Of a stretch of 64,000 nt of DNA, positions 63,510 to 64,000 are shown piece after piece. A program made the position numbers and the translations under genes. Within the stretch, counting starts at the first letter, position 1, and each line of letters starts with the position of its first letter. The stretch is taken from the NCBI GenBank assembly GCA_014773175.1, contig VXCM01001499.1:124001-188000 (forward strand), in the 5' to 3' direction. Origin of the DNA: Lucifuga dentata. Lineage: Eukaryota; Chordata; Actinopteri; Ophidiiformes; Bythitidae. The notes under the pieces are model-generated. The model searched no databases. It had not been told where the DNA came from and saw only the letters and a program-made list of their open reading frames with translations.

Positions 63510-63990
63510 CAAACACACACGAGGTCAGCAGTAAGGGTCAGCTGGAGAACAGCAGCACTAGATCTTGTAGGGATTTAGTGTTTTGCTGAGCATTGTGAAT
63601 GGTTGTTGATACTCGGCTTTAAGATCTGTCTCCTGACTAATGCATTATTAAATGTGTTACTTATATATAAATAATACATTTTATTTAGAGAGTGCTTTTC
63701 TAAGCACTCAAATACGTTTTAAAAAACAAGGAAAAGAATAAAACAATAAAAAGTACAAAATAAGATCGTCAAAATCAAAGAGAATCAAATATTAAAAGCA
63801 AGTTTGAAAATATAAGTTTTAAGGGATGTTTTAAAAATGGACAGTGGAAGAATCACAGATGTGTTTGGGTGGAGAGTTTCAAAGGGAGGGCGAAGCAACA
63901 GAGAAGGGCTTGTCTCCCCAAGTCCAGTGTTTGACCCTGGACGGGGGNGGGGGGGGGGGGGGGTTTCAGAGGATTTGCTTCAACAGAAGG
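63510..63990. repeat. Second copy of the 60880-61200 repeat, running into a G-run
   Basis: This matches 60880-61200. It continues with TGTTTTAAAAATGGACAGTG and an ACAGAGAAGGGCTTGTCTCC stretch, recognisable as a very abundant teleost dispersed repeat. The N at 63948 sits in a poly-G run, and sequence there is unreliable. Confidence 0.6.
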
Positions 63991-64000
63991 GAGGGAGCGT

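Overview
The window is nuclear DNA from a vertebrate, almost certainly a ray-finned (teleost) fish. Genes are split into short exons with GT-AG introns. Protein-coding exons cover only about 4% of the window. The rest is AT-rich non-coding DNA with microsatellites, LINE remnants and DNA-transposon fossils. No prokaryotic operon, CRISPR array, rRNA or tRNA was seen.

Three gene families lie in the order nxph2 (+), spopl (-), hnmt copies (-). This is the order and relative orientation of NXPH2-SPOPL-HNMT on human chromosome 2q22, so the block looks like conserved vertebrate synteny. (1) Bases 2-337 are the 3' coding end of nxph2, a neurexophilin; the rest lies left of the window. (2) spopl runs on the minus strand. 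Its ten coding exons between 10431 and 6542 were followed junction by junction and give a 392-residue MATH-BTB-BACK Cullin-3 adaptor, including the 18-residue exon that separates SPOPL from SPOP. A probable non-coding first exon and promoter with an NRF1 palindrome lie near 15325-15520. Intron 1 carries a hAT-type element with perfect 16-bp ends and an 8-bp target duplication. (3) About 15.5-47.4 kb is a 32-kb gene-poor stretch with repeats, LINE 3' tails and a few stretches that look like conserved non-coding DNA. (4) 47.4-64 kb holds a decayed tandem array of histamine N-methyltransferase genes. Copy A (47405-52210) has a complete six-exon reading frame of 290 codons, but both splice dinucleotides of its first intron have changed. 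Copy B (55244-59789) has good splice sites but three disrupted exons. An orphan but intact second exon (C) lies at 61478-61530, and a further partial duplication (D) lies near 63.3-63.8 kb. A LINE endonuclease fragment sits between copies A and B.

The assembly contains 21 single-N joins. Many are flanked by 60-67 bp perfect direct repeats and are almost certainly unmerged contig overlaps, not biology.

I found no undescribed molecular system. The points most worth a second look are the complementary damage in the hnmt array, the GC splice donor ahead of the SPOPL-specific cassette exon, the two perfect hairpins, and the orphan promoter, exon and reading frame at the right edge.
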